Positions 9,617 through 20,822 of a stretch of DNA of 64,000 nt are shown here, in pieces. Within the stretch, counting starts at the first letter, position 1. Every line of letters begins with the position of its first letter. Under the pieces are notes generated by a model. That model searched no databases and had not been told where the DNA came from. It saw nothing but the letters and a program-made list of their open reading frames with translations. Position numbers and translations under genes: made by a program. The stretch comes from Thalassotalea litorea (GTDB lineage: Bacteria > Pseudomonadota > Gammaproteobacteria > Enterobacterales > Alteromonadaceae): assembly GCF_005843925.1 (NCBI RefSeq), contig NZ_VCBC01000003.1, forward strand, positions 310,001-374,000, written 5' to 3'.

Positions 9617-10061
9617 TTGCGAACACGGTTAGCGTTTCACAAGGCTGCATAAACCCTTACTAGCACCATCCATGGCACGTAAGGATAAATGCGTCCCGAG
9701 TAAATCCTTGCGAACACGGCTAGCGTTTCACAAGGCTGCATAAACCCTTACTAGCACCATGCATGGCTCGTAAGGATAAATGCGTGCCGAGTAAATCCTT
9801 GCGAACACGGTTAGCGTTTCACAAGGCTGCATAAACCCTTACTAGCACCATGCATGGCACGTAAGGATAAATGCGTCCCGAGGAAATCCTTGCGAACACG
9901 GTTAGTGTTTCACAAGGCTGCATAAACCCTTACTATCACCATCCATGGCTCGTAAGGATAAATGCGTCCCGAGTAAATCCTTGCGAACACGGCTAGCGTT
10001 TCACAAGGCTGCATAAACCCTTACTAGCACCATCCATGGCTCGTAAGGATAAATGCGTCCC
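9617..10061. repeat. Tandem array, five copies of a 91-bp unit
   Basis: Copies start at 9621, 9712, 9803, 9894 and 9985, the last truncated after 77 bases, with a strict 91-base period and only a few substitutions per copy. Each unit can form two hairpins. One is CCTTG(C)GAA pairing with TT(CA)CAAGG across the junction. The other is CCTTAC pairing with GTAAGG around CCATCCATGG-type sequence. No reading frame spans it. It fills the space between the convergent-facing ends of the valS terminator and the DUF481 promoter. Function is unknown; REP-like expansion or a structured transcript are possible. Confidence 0.9.
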
Positions 10062-10071
10062 TGCATAAAAA

Positions 10072-10097
10072 AAAATCCCTCGCGGGCGAGGGATTTT
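10072..10097. terminator. valS terminator
   Basis: AAAATCCCTCG (10072-10082) pairs with CGAGGGATTTT (10087-10097) around CGGG. Read on the - strand it follows the valS stop by about 25 bases and ends in a run of T, a strong intrinsic terminator for the pepA-holC-valS operon. Confidence 0.85.
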
Positions 10098-10122
10098 AAT
10101 GAATCATTTTAGCGAAAATATT

Positions 10123-12978
10123 TTACAACGCTTCGATACTCAGCTTTTGCTCGTTGAGTTTTTCAAGTTGCGATTTCGCATCGGCCAGCTTGGCACGCTC
10201 TTTATCAATCACCGCAGCAGGCGCTTTAGAAACAAAGTTTTCATTGGCAAGCTTGCCTTCGGTGCGTTTTACATCGCCGGCAAGTTTATCAATGGCTTTG
10301 CTCAATCGAGCGATTTCAGCTTCTTTATCAATCAGACCAGCCATTGGGATCAGTACGCTCATGTCACCAATAACGGCCGTTGCAGAAGCCGGACCATTAT
10401 CATCCTCGGCTAACACGTCAATGCTTTCCAGTTTGGCCAGCGCACTTAAAAACTGTTGGTTTTCATTCAAGCGGCGTTTATCTTCAGTGTTTACGTGCTT
10501 TAACAACACGGGAAGTGGTTTGCTTGGCGCAATATCCATCTCACCACGGATATTACGCACCGCGATAATAAACTGCTTCACCCATTCCAAATCGTTAATC
10601 GCCTGGTTATCCAGTAATTGCTGATCAAATAACGGGAAACTTTGCATCATAATGCTGTCGCCCTCGGTGAAGTTACCGGTAAGCGGTGCAGTTCGCTGCC
10701 AAATGGTTTCGGTAATATATGGCATGACCGGATGCATCAGGCGCAACAGGCTCTCCAGAATATTCACTAATGTATGACGGGTGCCACGTTGCTCGGCTTC
10801 ACTGCCTTTGAATAAAACAGGCTTAGTGAGTTCCAGGTACCAGTCACAAAACTGATTCCAGGTGAACTCGTACAATGCTTGAGACGCTAAATCGAATCGG
10901 AAAGACGCAAAGGCTTCATGAACGGTTTTCACCGTTTGTTGGAATTGTCCGATAATCCAACGATCCGCGAGCGATAACGCCATGTCGCCGCCATTGGCAC
11001 CACAATCGTGTTCTTCGGTATTCATCAATACATAACGACTGGCATTCCAAAGTTTGTTGGTAAAGTTACGGTAACCTTCCAAACGCTTCATATCCCAGTT
11101 GATATCACGACCTGTGGACGCAAGCGCGGTCAGGGTAAATCGCAGGGCATCTGTCCCGTGAGCTTCGATACCGTCAGGGAATTCTTTGCGCGTTGCTTTG
11201 GCAATTTTTTCCGCTTTTTTCGGTTGCATCATATTGCCGGTGCGTTTTTGTAGTAAATCTTCAAGGGAAATACCGTCGATCATATCCAATGGATCGATAA
11301 CATTACCCTTCGACTTACTCATCTTGTCGCCGTGTTCGTCACGAATAAGACCAGTCACGTAGACTTTCTTAAAGGGTACCTGAGCTTTTCCTTGTTCATC
11401 TTTGTTGAAATGCATGGTCATCATGATCATGCGGGCAACCCAGAAGAAAATAATATCAAAACCGGTGACTAACACATCCGTTGGGTGGAAGGTTGCCAGG
11501 TCTTTCGTTTTTTCAGGCCAGCCTAAGGTTGAGAATGTCCACAGTGCTGATGAGAACCAGGTATCTAATACGTCATCGTCCTGGGTTAAAGTCACCTCTG
11601 CACTTAAGTTGTTTTGTCCTCGCACTTCATCTTCGCTGCGACCAACATAAACATTGCCATTGGCATCGTACCAGGCAGGAATTCGATGACCCCACCAAAG
11701 CTGGCGTGAAATACACCAGTCCTGAATGTCTCGCATCCAGGAGAAATACATATTCTCATATTGTTTCGGAACAAATTCGATATCACCGTTTTCAACCGCT
11801 TCAATGGCAGGTTTTGCCAAAGGTTCGACCCGCACATACCACTGATCCGTTAATAACGGCTCGATAACCACCGCAGAACGATCGCCATAAGGTATGGTTA
11901 AATCATGATCTTTGACTTCGTCCAACAAGCCTAATTTATCAAATTCAGCGACAATATCTTTACGGGCCTGGAAACGATCCAAACCGGCATATTGTTCAGG
12001 CAACTTGCTGTCATAGACTTCACTGACTTCGCCATTAACATCGTACACTTCGGCCGTAGCTAGAACCGCAGCGTTCTGATCGAAAATATTGATCATCGGT
12101 AACTGGTGGCGTTTACCGACTTCATTATCGTTAAAATCGTGAGCTGGGGTGATCTTCACACACCCAGTGCCTTTTTCCATGTCGGCATGATCATCACCAA
12201 CGATTGGAATACGACGATTGACGATTGGCAAGATAATCGACTTGCCGATCAAGTGCTGATAACGCTCATCATCTGGATTTACTGCAACACCGGTATCCCC
12301 GAGCATGGTTTCAGGGCGGGTTGTTGCCACGACAATGTAGTCTTTGCCGTCTTGAGTTGTTGCGCCGTCCGCTAGCGGATAACGGAAATGCCACATATGG
12401 CCTTTCTTGTCTTTATTTTCGACTTCTAAATCAGAAATGGCGGTATGAAGTTTCGGATCCCAGTTAACCAGGCGCTTACCACGATAGATTAAATCATCCT
12501 GATACAAGCGAACAAATACTTCCTGCACGGCTTTCGACATGCCTTCGTCCATGGTGAAACGTTCGCGCGACCAGTCGATTGAATTACCGAGCCTGCGCAT
12601 TTGCTTGCCGATGGTACCGCCGGAATGCTCTTTCCATTCCCAGATTTTGTCGATAAATGCATCACGACCATAATCGTGACGGGTTTTGTCTTCTTCGGCC
12701 GCAATCTTGCGTTCAACCACCATTTGTGTGGCGATGCCCGCATGATCGGTACCGACTTGCCACAAGGTGTTTTTCCCTTGCATACGTTGGTAGCGAATTA
12801 ACGTATCCATAATCGTTTGCTGAAAGGCGTGGCCCATATGCAAACTGCCGGTGACATTTGGTGGTGGAATGGCGATACAGTAGCCGTCGCCTTGGCCAGT
12901 AGGACTAAAATAGCCTTTTTCTTCCCAATGGGAATACATGGCTTGTTCGATTGCTGAAGGATTAAATGTTTTTTCCAT
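10123..12978 (-). CDS. valS: Valyl-tRNA synthetase
   Basis: Class Ia aminoacyl-tRNA synthetase charging tRNA-Val in the cytoplasm. At 951 residues it matches the E. coli enzyme in length. The HIGH motif appears as [15 protein letters not shown] (about 39-53) and the KMSKS loop as [14 protein letters not shown] (about 550). Between them lies the editing domain (about 190-340). The tryptophan-rich anticodon-binding region ([19 protein letters not shown]) and a C-terminal coiled coil (about 880-945) follow. It is last in the conserved pepA-holC-valS order, 14 bases after holC. Confidence 0.97.
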   Translation of the reverse strand: MEKTFNPSAIEQAMYSHWEEKGYFSPTGQGDGYCIAIPPPNVTGSLHMGHAFQQTIMDTLIRYQRMQGKNTLWQVGTDHAGIATQMVVERKIAAEEDKTRHDYGRDAFIDKIWEWKEHSGGTIGKQMRRLGNSIDWSRERFTMDEGMSKAVQEVFVRLYQDDLIYRGKRLVNWDPKLHTAISDLEVENKDKKGHMWHFRYPLADGATTQDGKDYIVVATTRPETMLGDTGVAVNPDDERYQHLIGKSIILPIVNRRIPIVGDDHADMEKGTGCVKITPAHDFNDNEVGKRHQLPMINIFDQNAAVLATAEVYDVNGEVSEVYDSKLPEQYAGLDRFQARKDIVAEFDKLGLLDEVKDHDLTIPYGDRSAVVIEPLLTDQWYVRVEPLAKPAIEAVENGDIEFVPKQYENMYFSWMRDIQDWCISRQLWWGHRIPAWYDANGNVYVGRSEDEVRGQNNLSAEVTLTQDDDVLDTWFSSALWTFSTLGWPEKTKDLATFHPTDVLVTGFDIIFFWVARMIMMTMHFNKDEQGKAQVPFKKVYVTGLIRDEHGDKMSKSKGNVIDPLDMIDGISLEDLLQKRTGNMMQPKKAEKIAKATRKEFPDGIEAHGTDALRFTLTALASTGRDINWDMKRLEGYRNFTNKLWNASRYVLMNTEEHDCGANGGDMALSLADRWIIGQFQQTVKTVHEAFASFRFDLASQALYEFTWNQFCDWYLELTKPVLFKGSEAEQRGTRHTLVNILESLLRLMHPVMPYITETIWQRTAPLTGNFTEGDSIMMQSFPLFDQQLLDNQAINDLEWVKQFIIAVRNIRGEMDIAPSKPLPVLLKHVNTEDKRRLNENQQFLSALAKLESIDVLAEDDNGPASATAVIGDMSVLIPMAGLIDKEAEIARLSKAIDKLAGDVKRTEGKLANENFVSKAPAAVIDKERAKLADAKSQLEKLNEQKLSIEAL

Positions 12979-12992
12979 GGATTTACTGCTTT

Positions 12993-13430
12993 TTATGCGA
13001 CTCTGCTGGCAGGGCGGGTTTCAACGTGAAACCCTTTTTGCTGATAACGGCGATACCGTTGACGAGCGAGTTGTTTTAACTCTTCCTGTTCAGAAACAAA
13101 ATCTATAATTTGAGAAAACTGTAGCGCGAAGTCAGGGACTTCTGTCGCTAAATTAATTAACACTTGCCTGGAAGATGTAGGAGGGAGCCAGCTGATCTCA
13201 ACGGGGGAACCCTGATGTCCTGCTTCTCCTGGCAGGTTATGTGGCACAAAACTTTGTGCGTCCAAAGACCACAACAACTCGTCTAATTGATGAGCACAGT
13301 CTTGATCTTCGGTGTAAATAAAAACACGTTTATTTTGACGAAAGGCTATTGTTGCTTGCTCACATACAAAGTGCAGCAAGTCCTGTTCACTGGCATGACC
13401 CATTAAATAGAAAATAGCCTGTATGGTCAT
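12993..13430 (-). CDS. holC: DNA polymerase III chi subunit
   Basis: Chi subunit of the DNA polymerase III clamp-loader assembly, which bridges SSB and psi. It has 145 residues, the usual size. The N-terminal [11 protein letters not shown] and the central '[32 protein letters not shown]' stretch are typical (only key part given here: FVPHNLPGE). The ATG is adjacent to the pepA stop, indicating coupled translation. The position between pepA and valS is the standard gammaproteobacterial order. Confidence 0.9.
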   Translation of the reverse strand: MTIQAIFYLMGHASEQDLLHFVCEQATIAFRQNKRVFIYTEDQDCAHQLDELLWSLDAQSFVPHNLPGEAGHQGSPVEISWLPPTSSRQVLINLATEVPDFALQFSQIIDFVSEQEELKQLARQRYRRYQQKGFHVETRPASRVA

Positions 13431-14942
<1,512 letters not shown>

Positions 14943-15175
14943 TCCTAATTTATGGTTAAATACAAATTTCAGGCTTAAATTGTTGCGATATGCTTGCTAA
15001 AATCTGCTGTCAGAAGATAGACTTAAAACAACAGCAAGCAGGCTTCAGGCTATTATTATAGCCAGATTCGTCGTATTGACGGCAAATTAGCCATATTAAT
15101 TTTTTATAAAAACGGTAAGTTTACTTAAAAATCCTCTAGTTGTCAGAAAAAAACTAAGTTTTTTGGATTAAATCT
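14943..15175. promoter_or_regulatory. Divergent promoter region between pepA and lptF
   Basis: A 233-base AT-rich interval between the divergent pepA-holC-valS and lptFG operons. It must hold both promoters. No conserved operator was recognised. Confidence 0.5.
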
Positions 15176-16285
15176 GTGATTATTTTTCGATATTTATTAG
15201 GTGAAGTCAGTCGTACGCAACTGGGAGTATTCCTGGTGTTAATGACTATCTTTATCAGTCAGAAGTTCGTACGAGTGCTGGGCGATGCTTCCGATGGTGG
15301 CATCCCCGGAGATATGGTGATGACGTTTATCGGTCTGACCATTCCTCACTTGATTGGCATTATGCTGCCTCTGAGTCTGTTTTTAGGTATTTTGCTCGCT
15401 TATGGCCGTATTTACGCTGAAAATGAAATGACCGTTTTTCATGCCTGTGGTGTCAGTGAGTGGTACGTGGTGCGGATCACGTTAGTCGCAGCATTTGTAA
15501 CGGCATTAATCACCGGTGCGTTTACGCTTTATTTATCTCCTTTGGCCGCTGAAAACGAATATCAAGTCAAAGAAAAGCTGGCCAAAGACATCGGGATATC
15601 GGCGCTGGTTCCGGGCCGGTTTCAGAAAACATCGAATGATAAAGCTGTGGTCTATGTGCGCGATATTGGTAAGGATAATCGCTTGCAACAAGTCTTTGTG
15701 GCGCAATTACCCGATGACGATGCCAACGGTCACAAAGAGGATAAAGTCAGTTTGATTTATGCCGCCAGTGGGCGGGTTATCGAAGAAGATAATGGTGAAC
15801 AGCGATTGATGCTGGACTTAGGAAACCGTTATCAGAAAGACAAAGGAACCGGAGAGTTTGAAACCGTGACCTTTGGTAAATATGAAATGCAAATTCAGGA
15901 ACAGGAAGTTGAGCATAAACGTCGTAAATTAACCGCGTTACCGACCCTGGAACTGATGCAAGACAAATCGGTGGAAGCCATTGCGGAAGTACAGTGGCGT
16001 TTTTCTTTTCCCTTGTCGGTGTTGATCTTAACCTTGATAGCCGTGCCATTGAGTGTGGTGAATCCACGACAGGGCAAGTTTGCCAAGATGTTCCCGGCTT
16101 TACTGCTGTTCTTATGTTATTTCCTGCTCTTAACCAGCGGTCGTACCGCCATTGAAGATGGTATTCTGGCACCGGAAGTGGGCCTGTGGCCGATTCATAT
16201 CATTGCCTTATTTTTGGGGTGGACACTATTGCTGCGTAGCCGCAGCAGTGGCAAGAAAATCAAAGCTAAGTTAAAGAGGCGCTAG
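15176..16285 (+). CDS. lptF: LPS export permease LptF
   Basis: Inner-membrane half of the LptB2FG ABC transporter that extracts LPS and feeds it to the LptC-A-DE bridge. It has 369 residues with a GTG start, very near the family length (366). TM helices lie at the N-terminus (after MIIFRYLLGEVSRTQLGVF), near 55-120 and in the last 100 residues, with a periplasmic beta-jellyroll between about 130 and 265. The cytoplasmic coupling segment is at AYGRIYAENEMTVFHACGVS. It sits divergent from pepA, as in E. coli, and lptG follows after two bases. Confidence 0.95.
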   Translation: MIIFRYLLGEVSRTQLGVFLVLMTIFISQKFVRVLGDASDGGIPGDMVMTFIGLTIPHLIGIMLPLSLFLGILLAYGRIYAENEMTVFHACGVSEWYVVRITLVAAFVTALITGAFTLYLSPLAAENEYQVKEKLAKDIGISALVPGRFQKTSNDKAVVYVRDIGKDNRLQQVFVAQLPDDDANGHKEDKVSLIYAASGRVIEEDNGEQRLMLDLGNRYQKDKGTGEFETVTFGKYEMQIQEQEVEHKRRKLTALPTLELMQDKSVEAIAEVQWRFSFPLSVLILTLIAVPLSVVNPRQGKFAKMFPALLLFLCYFLLLTSGRTAIEDGILAPEVGLWPIHIIALFLGWTLLLRSRSSGKKIKAKLKRR

Positions 16286-16287
16286 GC

Positions 16288-17358
16288 ATGAAAATTCTCG
16301 ATTTCTATATCGGTCGGGTGATCGCCTCCACGACATTTATTACCCTAGCCGTGCTTGTCAGTATCTCAGGCATTATTAAGTTTGTTGAGCAAATGCGCGC
16401 GGTTGGACGAGGCAATTATGATTTAGCCGACGCTGCCTTGTATGCCTTGTATTCGGTGCCACGAGATGTGGAAATCTTCTTTCCTATGGCAGCGTTAATT
16501 GGTGGTTTGATTGGCCTTGGGATGCTCGCCAATAACTCGGAACTGGTGGTGATGCAGGCGGCGGGGCTATCAAAGCTACAGATTATCAAATCCGTAATGA
16601 AGTCCGCAGCACTACTGATTGTGGTTTCGATGGCGATTGGCGAGTGGGTTGCCCCAGAAGGTGAAAAAAGTGCTCGGGAATTAAGGGCCAGAGCGATATC
16701 CAGTGGTAGTTTAATCTCTGCAAAAAACGGCGTCTGGGCCAAAGACGGGGATTTGATTGTACATATCACCGAAGTTCAGGACACCATGAATCTTAAAAAT
16801 ATCGCCATCTATCGCTTTGACGACCAATATAAAATGTCGCTATGGAAAAACGCGGATTCTGCAACCTGGCAAATTGCAGAGAAGCAATGGTTGTTGACCG
16901 AAATTGAAGAATCGCAACTGACCGATAAGCAGATCAATACATCGCGACGGGATACCGAATTATGGACGTCCTCTCTGACCCCTGACAAGTTAGGGGTGGT
17001 AACCGTTAAGCCGGAATCATTATCGGTCACAGGCTTATTAAGCTATCTCGATTACTTAAAACAAAACAACCAGGAAACCAGTCGTTATCGATTGGCATTC
17101 TGGCGTAAATTAATGCAGCCCATTACCGTTGCGGTGATGTTGCTGGTGGCCCTATCCTATATCTTCGGACCATTGCGTTCGGTATCCATGGGGGCTCGTA
17201 TTATGATGGGAATTGGTACCGGCATTAGTTATGACTTTTTAAACCGTATGTTTGGGTCGATGAGTCTGACGTTTCAGTTCCCGCCGATAATCGGCGCGAT
17301 TTTGCCAAGTTTGTTATTTGTCGCGATTGCAATTTACTTGTTAGGGCGCAAGGCCTAA
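16288..17358 (+). CDS. lptG: LPS export permease LptG
   Basis: Partner of LptF in the LPS extractor. It has 356 residues, close to the usual 360. The N-terminal MKILDFYIGRVIASTTF, the coupling-helix region 'MLANNSELVVMQAAGLSKLQI' (near 90-110; key residues NSELVVMQAAG), the periplasmic domain (about 130-265) and the last helices with LRSVSMGARIMMGIGTG are all typical. It is two bases downstream of lptF. A weak hairpin (AAACAGCA/TGCTGTTT, 17379-17406) follows the stop and may end the operon. Confidence 0.95.
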   Translation: MKILDFYIGRVIASTTFITLAVLVSISGIIKFVEQMRAVGRGNYDLADAALYALYSVPRDVEIFFPMAALIGGLIGLGMLANNSELVVMQAAGLSKLQIIKSVMKSAALLIVVSMAIGEWVAPEGEKSARELRARAISSGSLISAKNGVWAKDGDLIVHITEVQDTMNLKNIAIYRFDDQYKMSLWKNADSATWQIAEKQWLLTEIEESQLTDKQINTSRRDTELWTSSLTPDKLGVVTVKPESLSVTGLLSYLDYLKQNNQETSRYRLAFWRKLMQPITVAVMLLVALSYIFGPLRSVSMGARIMMGIGTGISYDFLNRMFGSMSLTFQFPPIIGAILPSLLFVAIAIYLLGRKA

Positions 17359-17528
17359 TTAAGACCAAAGCCAAAATCAAACAGCAAAGCGAACATTCTG
17401 CTGTTTATGAATTCACTGAATCAATTCGGATTTAGTCTGACTGGGTAATAACTTAATATCCCTCCTATAGACTGAATTCGGTTTTTTCATTAAAATCACC
17501 GACAATCTTAACACCTGAGTAACGCATT

Positions 17529-18044
17529 TTGGCCAGCCAGCAATCCAATACCACCCAATCTTCATTGACGAGTCAATCCGGATATCCACGAGCGGGTTTT
17601 CGTCGTCGTTTCGGCTCCTGGGTCTATGATGCATTAGTCGCGATCGCTGTATATATGTGCGCAGGCGCGGTTTCTTTTGGGATTTTTGGTGCCCTATACT
17701 CCGCCGGTATTATTGACAGCCAGGGGTTTAGTCATCCAATTGACCTACAACAAAATTCCTTACTGTGGTCATTGATCATTTATGTATGGAACCTGAGTTG
17801 GGTGAGTTTCTTTTTTGTGTATTTCTGGGCGCGTAGCGGGCAGACCATAGGCATGCGCGCCTGGCGTTTAAAGGTACAAAATCAGGATGGCTCGTTAATT
17901 TCTAAAACCACAGGAATTAAACGTTTGATTTTTACCCTGTTCGGCTTAGGTAACTTGCTGGTGATTGTCGATCGCCACAATAAATTGTCACTGCAAGACC
18001 GATATACCGACACTGAAGTTGTGGTATTGCCGACCGTAAAGTAG
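17529..18044 (+). CDS. RDD family membrane protein
   Basis: Integral membrane protein of 171 residues from a TTG start (MASQQSNTTQ); no nearer ATG exists in frame. The RDD signature appears as AGFRRRFGSWVYDALVA (about 24-40) and the family's second motif as SGQTIGMRAWRLKVQ (about 102-116), with three predicted membrane helices. Function of most RDD proteins is unknown; some act in ion transport. It lies between lptG and tRNA-Leu, its usual place in related genomes. Confidence 0.85.
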   Translation: MASQQSNTTQSSLTSQSGYPRAGFRRRFGSWVYDALVAIAVYMCAGAVSFGIFGALYSAGIIDSQGFSHPIDLQQNSLLWSLIIYVWNLSWVSFFFVYFWARSGQTIGMRAWRLKVQNQDGSLISKTTGIKRLIFTLFGLGNLLVIVDRHNKLSLQDRYTDTEVVVLPTVK

Positions 18045-18189
18045 GCAGTGTAACCCGTTTGTTTTGGGTTTATGACGAAACAGCGCCTATTTCTTGTGCA
18101 GATAAACACAAAGCGCAAGAAAACACTTGCTAAGGCGTTATTCTTTCGTATAATGCCTCCCATCAACAGACGATGTTGATGCATGTGTT

Positions 18190-18276
18190 GCCGGAGTGGT
18201 GGAATTGGTAGACACGACGGATTCAAAATCCGTTGCCTTTGCGGGCGTGCCGGTTCAAGTCCGGCTTCCGGTACCA
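18190..18276 (+). tRNA. tRNA-Leu(CAA)
   Basis: An 87-base class II tRNA with encoded CCA. The acceptor stem begins GCCGGAG and closes with TTCCGGT-A-CCA. The anticodon stem ACGGA/TCCGT encloses TTCAAAA, giving anticodon CAA for UUG codons. A long variable arm (TGCCTTTGCGGGCG) and a TGCCGGTTCAAGTCCGGC T-arm follow. Its 3' 58 bases lie within the left copy of the island repeat, so integration regenerates an intact tRNA. Confidence 0.95.
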
Positions 18277-18278
18277 TT
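18219..18278. repeat. attL: 60-bp direct repeat, left island end
   Basis: The 60 bases from the anticodon stem of tRNA-Leu to two bases past CCA are identical to 29189-29248. Flanks diverge at once on both sides. This is the expected duplicated attachment core of a tRNA-integrating tyrosine-recombinase element. Confidence 0.95.
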
Positions 18279-18348
18279 TAAAACCCTGCCTAGTCAGCAG
18301 GTTAGCTAAGGATAGCTACATTTCTAAATCATTGGTTATAAATTCTTT

Positions 18349-18367
18349 TAACGCAATTTGACGTAAT
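18349..18367 (+). promoter_or_regulatory. TGACGTAA-type motif pair near attL
   Basis: TAACGCAAT (18349) and TGACGTAAT (18359) are spaced 10 bases apart, 13-31 bases before the integrase ATG. Related motifs recur before the primase gene and at the right end. Candidate integrase arm sites or regulator sites. Confidence 0.4.
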
Positions 18368-18379
18368 AAGGTTTATACC

Positions 18380-19390
18380 ATGGCCACAGTAAGAACCCGA
18401 AAGGGTAAAAGAGAAACCACTTATAAAGTGGAATTTATGCGCAACGGAAAACGCGTTGCAAAATCCTTCAAGAAAAAAACCGATGCTGAGCGTTATTGTG
18501 CTCGAATAACACTCGATAATGACTTTGCAGACGGTCTTACTAATTATTGCTTAACATCGCTTACTTTAAGCGACTCTATCCAAACATTTTTAAATCAATA
18601 TCAAAAGAAAGATCCGTGTGTAATTACTCGCTTAAATTGGTGGGCCAAACAAATCGGTCACATGCCTCTGGGCAAGATAACTAAATTATTGGTGAAAAAT
18701 ACTTTGGCGATATTGTTGGACTCAGGTAAATCTCCTGCAACATATAACCGATACAAAGCGAATCTTTCGACACTATTTGAATTCATCAAAGATGAATACG
18801 ATTTGGATGTAAACCCTGCTAGGCAAGTAAAACAACTGGCAGAATCAAAGCCTAAAGACGAATATCTATCAAAAGCGGAGCTAGAACGCTTGTTAAGCGC
18901 TGCTAAGGCCAGTAAATGGGACAGACTTTACTTATTGGTACTAATGGCTGTGTCCACCGGTTGCCGACGTTCTGAGTTGATTAACTTGCAATGGAGTAAC
19001 ATTGATTTCAAAAACGCTACGGCATATTTGAACGATACTAAAAATGGCGATCGTCGTATCGTCCCCCTTACAACAACTATCATTAATGAACTAAAGTTAG
19101 TGCGCCAGGTGGGGGGCTTTATATTTCAACATCCAAGAAAGAACCAGCCATTTAGAAACTTCGATTGTCACTGGTATCAACTGTTAAAAGACTCAAATGT
19201 CAGCATTCGTTTTCATGGTTTACGGCATACAACCGGTTCATGGTTGGCTATGGAAAATACCCCGCTTAAAGCCATAGCTGAGATTCTTGGTCATAAAACA
19301 ATACAAACGACGCAACGATACGTGCATCACAGTACTGAACATAAGGCCCAAGAAATTAACCGTGTTTTTGCAGGGGTAGGTAATGGCTAA
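18380..19390 (+). CDS. int: Tyrosine site-specific integrase
   Basis: Recombinase that integrates and, with a directionality factor, excises the island at tRNA-Leu. The 336-residue protein has an N-terminal arm-binding-like region (MATVRTRKGKRETTYKVEF), a SAM-like core-binding domain (about 60-160) and a catalytic domain. The catalytic residues are visible: R in STGCRRSELINLQW (about 195), H-x-x-R in RFHGLRHTTGSW (about 277), H in AEILGHKTIQTT, and the nucleophile Y in TQRYVHH (about 315). AAGG lies eight bases before the ATG. The next gene overlaps its end by 8 bases. Confidence 0.95.
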   Translation: MATVRTRKGKRETTYKVEFMRNGKRVAKSFKKKTDAERYCARITLDNDFADGLTNYCLTSLTLSDSIQTFLNQYQKKDPCVITRLNWWAKQIGHMPLGKITKLLVKNTLAILLDSGKSPATYNRYKANLSTLFEFIKDEYDLDVNPARQVKQLAESKPKDEYLSKAELERLLSAAKASKWDRLYLLVLMAVSTGCRRSELINLQWSNIDFKNATAYLNDTKNGDRRIVPLTTTIINELKLVRQVGGFIFQHPRKNQPFRNFDCHWYQLLKDSNVSIRFHGLRHTTGSWLAMENTPLKAIAEILGHKTIQTTQRYVHHSTEHKAQEINRVFAGVGNG

Positions 19391-20099
19391 TCCTTTCATC
19401 GAAATGTTACAAAATATCGGAAGAGATCAGCGTAGATTGTTACTAGAATTTTTAGTTTATGCTCAAGAGAAAATACAGCAACAACGAGTTACGCTATCCG
19501 ATGAGGAAAAAGCGATAATTTGCGCACTGAGTGCAGCTTTTAACGCCTTGTATTTTAATGGCAAATTACAGGTAATCGATACTCGCCCTGCTGGTCGTCA
19601 AAAAAACTATTCAATCAAAGATAAAGTCGCTATTTACGTTCTCGCACATTACTACGCAATCGGAGAAAAAGCAGATATAAACATCAGGAAATTATCGGCT
19701 ATGACAGGGATTAGCAGGCGAACAATTAAGCGTGTTTATGATGAAGTGAACCAGGATTCTTTATTGTTGGATCTTGCCGAGCCTATCTTCGAGTCTATGC
19801 TTTTAGACTATAAAAGTAAGTTAGAAAAAGAACTCGATATTAATTGGGAGACATTTGACTATGTAACCCATAAATTGCCCCAGGTAAGTCTTGATTCTAT
19901 AAACTTAATTGGAGCTGATTATTGTCTGATCTACATTGTTGAATCGATATGGTTATCGAATATGAATCCAAGTCAGGTAAGCGAGGCTACACCATTCTTT
20001 TTATATTACATCGGGGTAGGTGGATTCTGTGACAAATCAGAAAGACAATATCCATCCCTTGCCCACATGTTTAAAACCTTCTTAACCTCAGTCAATTAA
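19383..20099 (+). CDS. Island protein with helix-turn-helix, unknown function
   Basis: A 238-residue protein not assigned to a family. Its ATG lies inside the last codons of the integrase gene (ATGGCTAA overlap), so the two are translationally coupled. Residues around 100-120 (IRKLSAMTGISRRTIKRVYDE) read as a helix-turn-helix, preceded by an acidic/basic N-terminal helix and followed by a mostly helical C-terminal half. No signal peptide or membrane segment. A role in controlling integration or excision together with Int is plausible from the coupling, but this is inference. Confidence 0.6.
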   Translation: MANPFIEMLQNIGRDQRRLLLEFLVYAQEKIQQQRVTLSDEEKAIICALSAAFNALYFNGKLQVIDTRPAGRQKNYSIKDKVAIYVLAHYYAIGEKADINIRKLSAMTGISRRTIKRVYDEVNQDSLLLDLAEPIFESMLLDYKSKLEKELDINWETFDYVTHKLPQVSLDSINLIGADYCLIYIVESIWLSNMNPSQVSEATPFFLYYIGVGGFCDKSERQYPSLAHMFKTFLTSVN

Positions 20100-20239
20100 C
20101 CTTCAAACAGCTGGGCGAAAATAAATATTTGCGCCCAGTATTCAAGCATAGTTTTCAGTCCTAACATCAAAAATGACTAACGGTTAGCAGCTCTAACCAA
20201 TGATTTAGAAGTGACAGGTGGTAACGCCAAAGGACAATT

Positions 20240-20503
20240 ATGATGTTAAACAATCAACAATATAAAGAAATAGTGACGAGTGTTGATGGCTGGATCCCAT
20301 TAATGGTTATGGCTGAGAAATCAGCATTGTTTAGTTACGCTCAACTGCGATTAATGCATAACCGGAGGGAGGAACATCCGCATTTAAATAAGTGTTTTCG
20401 AAGAGTCGGTAAACGCATCCTAGTGAACGACAAATTATTTGGATTATGGATGGCTAATGAGTTGCCGGAGCAGAGAGCCGATATGCTAACGGAAACGACT
20501 TAA
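20240..20503 (+). CDS. AlpA-like small DNA-binding protein (possible excisionase/activator)
   Basis: A basic 87-residue protein. The segment from GWIPLMVMAEKSALFSYAQ to CFRRVGKRILVNDKLF resembles the MerR/AlpA-type winged helix: a helix that selects the factor, then a short hairpin with RVGKR and an LVND wing. Such proteins commonly act as excisionase or as activator of int in P4-like islands. AGGACAATT precedes the ATG; a second Met follows directly. It lies between the int pair and the primase gene, the usual order in satellite-like elements. Assignment is by pattern and neighbourhood only. Confidence 0.55.
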   Translation: MMLNNQQYKEIVTSVDGWIPLMVMAEKSALFSYAQLRLMHNRREEHPHLNKCFRRVGKRILVNDKLFGLWMANELPEQRADMLTETT

Positions 20504-20554
20504 TCACCGCACTTAGGATATACAATCCATCATTTAGCCAGGTTTTATAGGCGG

Positions 20555-20587
20555 TGACGGCAAGTATGACGTAAAAAGTGACGCAAA
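20555..20587 (+). repeat. Three iteron-like TGACGYAA repeats, 12-bp period
   Basis: TGACGGCAA (20555), TGACGTAAA (20567) and TGACGCAAA (20579) are direct repeats at exactly 12-base spacing. They lie upstream of the primase-helicase gene. The same motif recurs near both island ends. Confidence 0.6.
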
Positions 20588-20604
20588 TTTTTTTCTAGGC
20601 ATGA

Positions 20605-20638
20605 AAAACCCCGCAATTTGACAGATAAGCGGGGTTTT
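20605..20638 (+). terminator. Intrinsic terminator
   Basis: AAAACCCCGC (20605-20614) pairs with GCGGGGTTTT (20629-20638) around a 14-base loop. It probably ends the int-HTH-alpA transcript before the primase gene. Confidence 0.75.
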
Positions 20639-20822
20639 GAAAAAGCACTTGTTAACGGATGTGCATTTCAATTATATGCATTGTTATCGCTCGAAATCCA
20701 TTATTACTTTTAAACTGAAATTTCATCATATGAATAATGTTCAAAAGTTAATGTTTATATAGAGCTGTTATTAGTGTTGAAAATGCCTTTAAGTTTTTCA
20801 CCGACTTATTGCAGGGAAACGA

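Larger units (their letters stand above)
20504..20822. other. Spacer between alpA-like and primase genes
   Basis: About 320 bases holding three direct TGACGNNAA-type motifs with a 12-base period (20555-20587), an intrinsic terminator (20605-20638) and an AT-rich stretch up to the primase ATG. A good candidate for a control region or replication origin of the element. Confidence 0.5.

Noticed and set aside
9617..10061. CRISPR array
   Set aside because: The unit is 91 bases with no alternating unique spacers, and no cas gene is near. It is a plain tandem repeat.
17379..17406. Terminator after lptG
   Set aside because: The stem AAACAGCA/TGCTGTTT is real but lacks a T-run, so it is mentioned only in the lptG entry.
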